Position numbers and translations under genes: made by a program. Of a stretch of 54,043 bases of DNA, positions 51,360 through 54,043 are shown one piece after another. Location: positions 1 through 54,043 of the forward strand of contig NZ_JAKFUM010000026.1 of assembly GCF_021732705.1 (NCBI RefSeq). The letters run 5' to 3'. Position 1 is the stretch's first letter. Every line of letters starts with the position of its first letter. Origin of the DNA: Nevskia sp. GTDB taxonomy: Bacteria; Pseudomonadota; Gammaproteobacteria; Nevskiales; Nevskiaceae. The notes under the pieces are model-generated. The model was given only the letters and a program-made list of their open reading frames with translations. It was not told where the DNA came from and did not search any database.

Positions 51360-53714
51360 TCACGCAGCCTTGGCGTGACCCCGTTCGCGACAGCGCAGGA
51401 ATCTCTGCAGCAATGGATCGTGGACCGAGGCTTCTACCGGGCCGACATCCACCCACTCGATGGCCAGCGCATCCAGTTGCGCGTCATCCGTGCGGGCGCC
51501 CTGGCCCATGCGCTGCACCAGACGCTGCAACTGGTACTCGCGCCGCAACGCCTGATCCTCGGGCGGCGTCGGGACATCGGTCAGGATCTCGGCTCGAATG
51601 CAGAGCATTCTCAGCGCTGTTTCGTTTGCCGCCAGATCATCCGAATCGGTGCGAGCGAGATTGCGCCGCAGCGCTTCGAGGCCGTTGCGGGGCCAACGCC
51701 GGGCGGCCGTGATGAACGCTTCGGCGGCCTGCTTCAGCGATTCCACCTGCTGCGGGTCCTGATTGCAGGCGACAGCCAGCCGGTAGGCGCGAACCTGGTT
51801 CGCGGCGGCAAAGAGATCGTGCCAGCTGCGTTCGGCGTCGCGTGCGCGCTGGCGGGCCAACGCGGCTTCGCAACGCTCGACACCGCGGTCGAAGCGCTTG
51901 CGCAGCGCCTGGGTGTCCGCGCGGGGAAATTCGCCAAGTGCTTCGAAGGCTGACCGCAGTTCGGCGAGTTGACCCTGATGCTCGGCAGATTCCTGATGCG
52001 CGAGCGCGGCAAACGCCTCGAGCTTCTCGCACACGGCAATCGCCTGTGCCTTGTTGTTCTCGAGGCTGGCGGTGAAGGCGTCGAATTCCTGCTGGCGCTT
52101 CTGGAAAACGGCATCGCTGTGCTGACGGAACGCGGTCCACAGGCGCTGATCCGCCTCGCGCGGCACCGGACCCACGAGTCGCCACTTCTGCTGCAGGTCC
52201 TTCACCGTCTCGATGGCCTTGCGGCCGTCGTCGCTGGCGATCAGGGCTTGCGCGCGCGCGATCAGTGACTCTTTCAGCTTGATGTCGCGCGCGTACTCGG
52301 CATCGAGCCGTCCCTGCAACGACGCGGTCACTGCGGAGAATTTGTCCTGCTGCAGCTTGCCGGCCTCGCGTTCCACCGGAGTGTGCTGGCGCCATTCCTC
52401 CTTGGCGTCACGCAGCAGCTTGATGATCGCGCGCCAGTCGATCCGGTCGCCCGGCTGGCTCCAGTCCTGTTCAAGCTCGAACGTCGTCAGCCTGGCGAGG
52501 ATGGCATCGCGATGCCGCAGATTGTCTTCGCGGATGCGGGCTTGCGCGGCAAAGTACTCGCTGCACGGCAGGTAGGCCTTCTGGGCGGCATCATTGAAGC
52601 GCTGCCAATCGGCTTCGAGGTTCTCGTCGGTCCCGTCCGCCACACCCTTGCCAAGCGTGCGCCACTCATCGCGCAGGCTCTTGATCTTGTCGGCGAGCGC
52701 CAGCGGCTCGAAATCCGCGCCGACGAGCAACTCCATTTCCGTGATCAGCTCGGCGCGCTTCGGTGCCACCGAGAAGCGTTTCCAGTCCTGAAACTCCAAT
52801 AGCCGTTGGTCGAGCTGCTGAATCTGGGCGGCGAGGGCAGGCGGCAACGACGGCGCCCCCGCCAGCTTGTCGTCGATGGCTTTCCGTACGCCCGCGGCGC
52901 GGGCCGTGCTGCCTTCGCTCAGGGCGTCGCCCGCCTTGCGGACCAACCCGGCGATCTGACGCAGCGCCTGCTGCTCGGCCTGTTGCTTCTCGCGCAGTGC
53001 GCGCTGCTGCGCTTCGAGCGCTTGCTCGCTTTCCGCCGCCGCGGCAGCCGATTCCAGCATCTGCTGGTCCCGCAGGCGTGCTGCCTCTGCCGCCGCCTCC
53101 GCGGCAGCCTGATTGCGCGCTGCCAGAGCCTCTGCCTCGCGGACATGATCGGCGATCGTAGTCCGTGACTGGTCGACCCATTGCTGGACTCGGGCCCGCA
53201 ACTCGGGATCGGCCTGATCGGCCACCGCATTCCAGCGACGCTCGAACTGCTCCAGCGACGAGCCGTACAGGACGTCGTGCGGGCGTTGGCTGTGCCGCTC
53301 CAGCGCCGCTGCGCTCGCCGCAATCTCGGCTTGCAACTGTTCGCGCTGGCGGCTCTGCTCCAGCAGTTGCTCGCGCTTCGTCGTCAGTATCTTGTAGACG
53401 CCCTTGTCGTTGCCGCCGCGCGTGTCGCGGACGAGCTGCCGCAGCACCTCCGCATCGTCGATGGCATGCGCAGCGGATTGACGGGTCTTGGTCGACGTAC
53501 CTTCAACGACGAGCCGAGCGAGGACCTGAAAGTCTCGAGCATCGATCGCCGCCTGCAAGCTGCGCTCCTCGGCAGCGCTGGCAATCGCACGCGCCGCTGC
53601 GTCGGGCTTCGGCGCGACCGGATCAGGCTTCGGGCCCGACGCCGATGGACGCGAGGCCACGGGAGCAGCCGACGGCGACGGCGTTTTGCGAAACAGTCGC
53701 GACAGGAACGACAT
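51360..53714 (-). CDS. DUF349 domain protein
   Basis: This 784-residue, highly charged protein begins with SFLSRLFRKTPSP, followed by a low-complexity Pro/Ala segment and coiled-coil helices. One example is an Ala/Glu/Gln-rich stretch around residues 200-250. The DUF349 repeats lie from about 330 to 620: LADKIKSLRDEWRTLGKG, LLRDAKEEWRQHTPVERE and VKDLQQKWRLVGPVPREADQ. The function of the family is unknown. The ATG at 53712-53714 is chosen; a 5' leader with an inverted repeat precedes it. Confidence 0.85.
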   Translation of the reverse strand: MSFLSRLFRKTPSPSAAPVASRPSASGPKPDPVAPKPDAAARAIASAAEERSLQAAIDARDFQVLARLVVEGTSTKTRQSAAHAIDDAEVLRQLVRDTRGGNDKGVYKILTTKREQLLEQSRQREQLQAEIAASAAALERHSQRPHDVLYGSSLEQFERRWNAVADQADPELRARVQQWVDQSRTTIADHVREAEALAARNQAAAEAAAEAARLRDQQMLESAAAAAESEQALEAQQRALREKQQAEQQALRQIAGLVRKAGDALSEGSTARAAGVRKAIDDKLAGAPSLPPALAAQIQQLDQRLLEFQDWKRFSVAPKRAELITEMELLVGADFEPLALADKIKSLRDEWRTLGKGVADGTDENLEADWQRFNDAAQKAYLPCSEYFAAQARIREDNLRHRDAILARLTTFELEQDWSQPGDRIDWRAIIKLLRDAKEEWRQHTPVEREAGKLQQDKFSAVTASLQGRLDAEYARDIKLKESLIARAQALIASDDGRKAIETVKDLQQKWRLVGPVPREADQRLWTAFRQHSDAVFQKRQQEFDAFTASLENNKAQAIAVCEKLEAFAALAHQESAEHQGQLAELRSAFEALGEFPRADTQALRKRFDRGVERCEAALARQRARDAERSWHDLFAAANQVRAYRLAVACNQDPQQVESLKQAAEAFITAARRWPRNGLEALRRNLARTDSDDLAANETALRMLCIRAEILTDVPTPPEDQALRREYQLQRLVQRMGQGARTDDAQLDALAIEWVDVGPVEASVHDPLLQRFLRCRERGHAKAA

Positions 53715-54043
53715 GATTGACCTGCACCGCTAAGGGATTGACGGAGCGGGCATTCTACCTGCGCTCCAGCACGGTTTACGGAGACATCCGAAGCTGGCCG
53801 CGCCTGATTTCATCCGACTTGTTCCGAGTGCTCGAATGCTGGAGCGTCGAGACGTGTACCTGTCGCGTCGTCGGTGGTGACCGAATCGATGGCAGGACAG
53901 ATCAGCCGCACGGCTGGGGGTCATCTGGTTGAAGAAGGAAAAAGTGGCGGTTTGGGATTCCTTCAAAATCAATAGCTTACAAGTGTTTTTTGTATAATTG
54001 TCTTTATTAACAATGACTTATGGTAGGCCTCAAAATAGACCTT
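53715..54043. other. Gene-free right edge, turning AT-rich in the last ~100 bases
   Basis: No gene is supported here. Two 10-bp arms (53762-53771 CGCTCCAGCA and 53837-53846 TGCTGGAGCG) are exact inverted copies in the leader of the DUF349 gene. From about 53935 the base composition drops to roughly one-third G+C, unlike the rest of the window, with TATAAT at 53993-53998. The change of composition suggests a junction to acquired DNA beyond the window. A short minus-strand frame (53730-53972) has no support. Confidence 0.6.

Noticed and set aside
53730-53972. An 80-codon minus-strand frame at the right edge
   Set aside because: Mixed composition across a GC break and no motif.
53715-54043. A tRNA gene at the AT-rich junction as attachment site
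   Set aside because: No cloverleaf, T-loop GTTCGA or CCA end could be found.

Overview
The window is about 54 kb of high-GC DNA, roughly two-thirds G+C by eye, from a Proteobacterium that is most likely gammaproteobacterial. The evidence is gene order: a fabD-fabG-acpP-fabF cluster continuing into pabB-pabC-mltG-tmk-holB-pilZ, a T2SS operon ending in nudJ-mnmA, and an E. coli-type cyo quinol oxidase. An affiliation near Nevskiales/Solimonadaceae is a guess from gene content only. Genes are densely packed, and most operon joints are ATGA overlaps.

Layout. 1-245: right end of an IS3-family element and a gene tail beside it. 297-7812 (minus): the pseudopilin and inner-membrane half of a type II secretion system (gspG-H-I-J-K-L-M-N), then nudJ and mnmA. 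gspC, D, E and F are not here. 7856-8479 (plus): a rhombosortase-like rhomboid protease, divergent from gspG. 8575-17291 (plus): fatty acid synthesis, then p-aminobenzoate synthesis (pabB, pabC), mltG, tmk, holB and pilZ. 17292-17473: a 7-bp tandem repeat and its inverted partner between pilZ and a convergent transaldolase. 18638-22188: a TetR regulator, an alpha-methylacyl-CoA racemase and an acyl-CoA ligase.

22325-34033 (minus): one long purine-degradation operon, uraH-xdhA-xdhB-xdhC-puuD-guaD-puuE-uraD/allC fusion-M20 hydrolase. It covers guanine to xanthine to urate to hydroxyisourate to OHCU to allantoin to allantoate and beyond. 34186-36118: a secreted M4 metalloprotease with a PPC domain, a plausible T2SS cargo, with 631 bp of palindrome-rich upstream DNA. 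36752-39045: an alpha/beta hydrolase whose nucleophile serine is replaced by alanine, and an MFS transporter of the MHS type.

39192-46064 (plus): cyoABCD, a SURF1 gene and a RegB/RegA (PrrB/PrrA)-type redox two-component system. A GCGAC-N6-GTCGC dyad lies about 100 bp before cyoA, which suggests the oxidase is controlled by the adjacent regulators. 46235-47206: an FMN enzyme of the nitronate monooxygenase / NADH:quinone reductase family. 47450-50044 (minus): a single polypeptide joining a Baeyer-Villiger monooxygenase to an HSL-type esterase, divergent from an AraC regulator (50177-51232). This is the most striking item, because it joins ester formation and ester hydrolysis in one chain. 51360-53714: a DUF349 coiled-coil protein. 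The last ~100 bases turn sharply AT-rich, so foreign DNA may begin at the right edge.

All functions are read from sequence motifs and family knowledge; no database search was run.
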